Source: an uncultured Lachnospira sp.
GTDB taxonomy: Bacteria; Bacillota; Clostridia; Lachnospirales; Lachnospiraceae
Assembly (NCBI GenBank): GCA_900772425.1
Contig: CAAHEK010000200.1
Coordinates: 1-5,236, forward strand
Length of the DNA stretch: 5,236 nt
Reading direction: 5' to 3'
A program made the translations under genes and the position numbers. The stretch's first letter is position 1; each line of letters begins with the position of its first letter. Below, piece by piece: positions 4,420 through 5,236 of this stretch. The notes beneath the pieces were generated by a model, which searched no databases, was not told the origin of the DNA, and saw only the letters and a list, made by a program, of their open reading frames with translations.

Positions 4420-5236
4420 TTATTTAGATAGTAAAGAACTTACGTTAAATTCATAGTCATTAATATCTTTCTTCATGGCAAGAGCCTCATCAATATCAAA
4501 ATCTACAAACTTGCCGTTCTTATATGCAACCACTCTGTTACTCTTTCCTTCTGCAAGTAAATCTACAGCATATGAACCCATCATTGATGCATACATTCTG
4601 TCTTTACATGTTGGAGAGCCGCCTCTCTGCATGTAACCTAAAATAGTTGCTCTGGTTTCAATTCCTGTAGCAGCTTCTATTCTTCTTGCCATTCCTGTTG
4701 AATGACCTATTCCTTCTGCATTAACTATTAGGTGATGCTTCTTACCCTTCTTTCTGCCTTCAATGATGTGGTTAATAATAGCCTGCTCATCGTTATCATA
4801 TCTTTCAGGAAGAAGTATATCCTCTGCGCCATTGGCAATACCACACCAGAGTGCTATATAACCTGCATTACGTCCCATTACCTCAATGATACTGCATCTT
4901 TCATGCGATGTTGATGTATCTCTTATCTTATCAATAGCCTGCATTGCTGTATTAACGGCAGTATCAAATCCGATTGTATAATCTGTACATGCTATATCAA
5001 GATCGATAGTGCCCGGAAGTCCGATTGTATTAACACCAGCTTCTGCAAGCTTCTGAGCGCCTCTGAACGAACCGTCTCCACCGATTACAACAATTCCATC
5101 AATGCCATGCTTCTTACATATCTCAGCACCCTTTTTCTGGCCTTCAGGTGTCATAAATTCCATACATCTTGCAGTATAAAGAATAGTTCCACCTCTCTGG
5201 ATAATATCAGCAACGCTCTTCTTATCCATATCTATA
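4420..5236 (-). CDS. pfkA: ATP-dependent 6-phosphofructokinase, C-terminal part
   Basis: Phosphorylates fructose 6-phosphate to fructose 1,6-bisphosphate, the committed step of glycolysis, as a cytoplasmic tetramer. The gene runs off the right edge. Bacillus PfkA is about 320 residues, so roughly the first 50 (including the GGDAPGMN nucleotide loop) are missing. The frame stays open upstream of the Met at 5229 (ATA GAT ATG GAT), so that Met is internal. Numbering from it: GGTILYTARC (13-22), GGDGS (50-54, whose second Gly marks the ATP-using rather than pyrophosphate-using type), PGTIDLDI (72-79, with the catalytic aspartate D76), EVMGR (116-120) and QRGGSP (201-206, with the downstream DR). 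One oddity is Leu where Bacillus and E. coli have Asn in PGTIDND. The protein ends at TAA (4422-4420). Confidence 0.96.
   Translation of the reverse strand, partial: IDMDKKSVADIIQRGGTILYTARCMEFMTPEGQKKGAEICKKHGIDGIVVIGGDGSFRGAQKLAEAGVNTIGLPGTIDLDIACTDYTIGFDTAVNTAMQAIDKIRDTSTSHERCSIIEVMGRNAGYIALWCGIANGAEDILLPERYDNDEQAIINHIIEGRKKGKKHHLIVNAEGIGHSTGMARRIEAATGIETRATILGYMQRGGSPTCKDRMYASMMGSYAVDLLAEGKSNRVVAYKNGKFVDFDIDEALAMKKDINDYEFNVSSLLSK

Noticed and set aside
5227..5229. The Met at 5229 as the true start of pfkA
   Set aside because: The frame remains open to the window edge, the upstream codons fit the PfkA family, and about 50 conserved N-terminal residues would be lost.

Overview
The window is ordinary chromosomal DNA from a low-GC, Gram-positive, Clostridia-type bacterium. 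A Lachnospiraceae-like commensal is my best guess. The reasons are AT-rich intergenic DNA, strong GGAGG-type ribosome binding sites, sigma-A-type promoters, a PfkA closely resembling the Bacillus/Clostridia form, and an ArgF-(small membrane protein)-BirA order. Every supportable gene is on the minus strand, so the window reads from right to left. There is no mobile element, CRISPR array, tRNA or rRNA.

Right end (5236 to about 2711): the C-terminal five-sixths of ATP-dependent 6-phosphofructokinase (pfkA) is followed after 38 bp by a SpoU/TrmH-family RNA 2'-O-methyltransferase. After a 99-bp AT-only-like gap comes an orphan class I SAM-dependent methyltransferase of unknown substrate. No convincing terminator separates these three, so they may be co-transcribed. 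A modest hairpin plus U-tract (2711-2751) probably ends the unit.

Middle (2703 to 1482): a stand-alone secreted cell-wall hydrolase (signal peptide, SH3-like domain, charged helical linker, C-terminal SleB/Hydrolase_2 domain). It has a textbook promoter (TTGACA-17-TATTAT) and a strong intrinsic terminator. Its promoter and leader carry four helically phased TGTAAC-type direct repeats. Two of them match the known WalR (YycF) box exactly, TGTAAC-N5-TGTAAC. This is the most interesting signal here, because WalRK is the classic regulator of cell-wall hydrolases in Gram-positive bacteria.

Left end (1480 to 1): argF/arcB-type ornithine carbamoyltransferase starts from its own promoter (TTGAAT-17-TAGAAT), which overlaps a degenerate ArgR-like palindrome. 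After 21 bp comes a 95-residue three-helix membrane protein of unknown function. It overlaps by 4 bp (ATGA) the start of birA, of which only the N-terminal winged-helix residues lie inside the window.

The gene content is mostly housekeeping. I see no evidence of a novel multi-gene system; the points worth following are regulatory motifs and two uncharacterised proteins.
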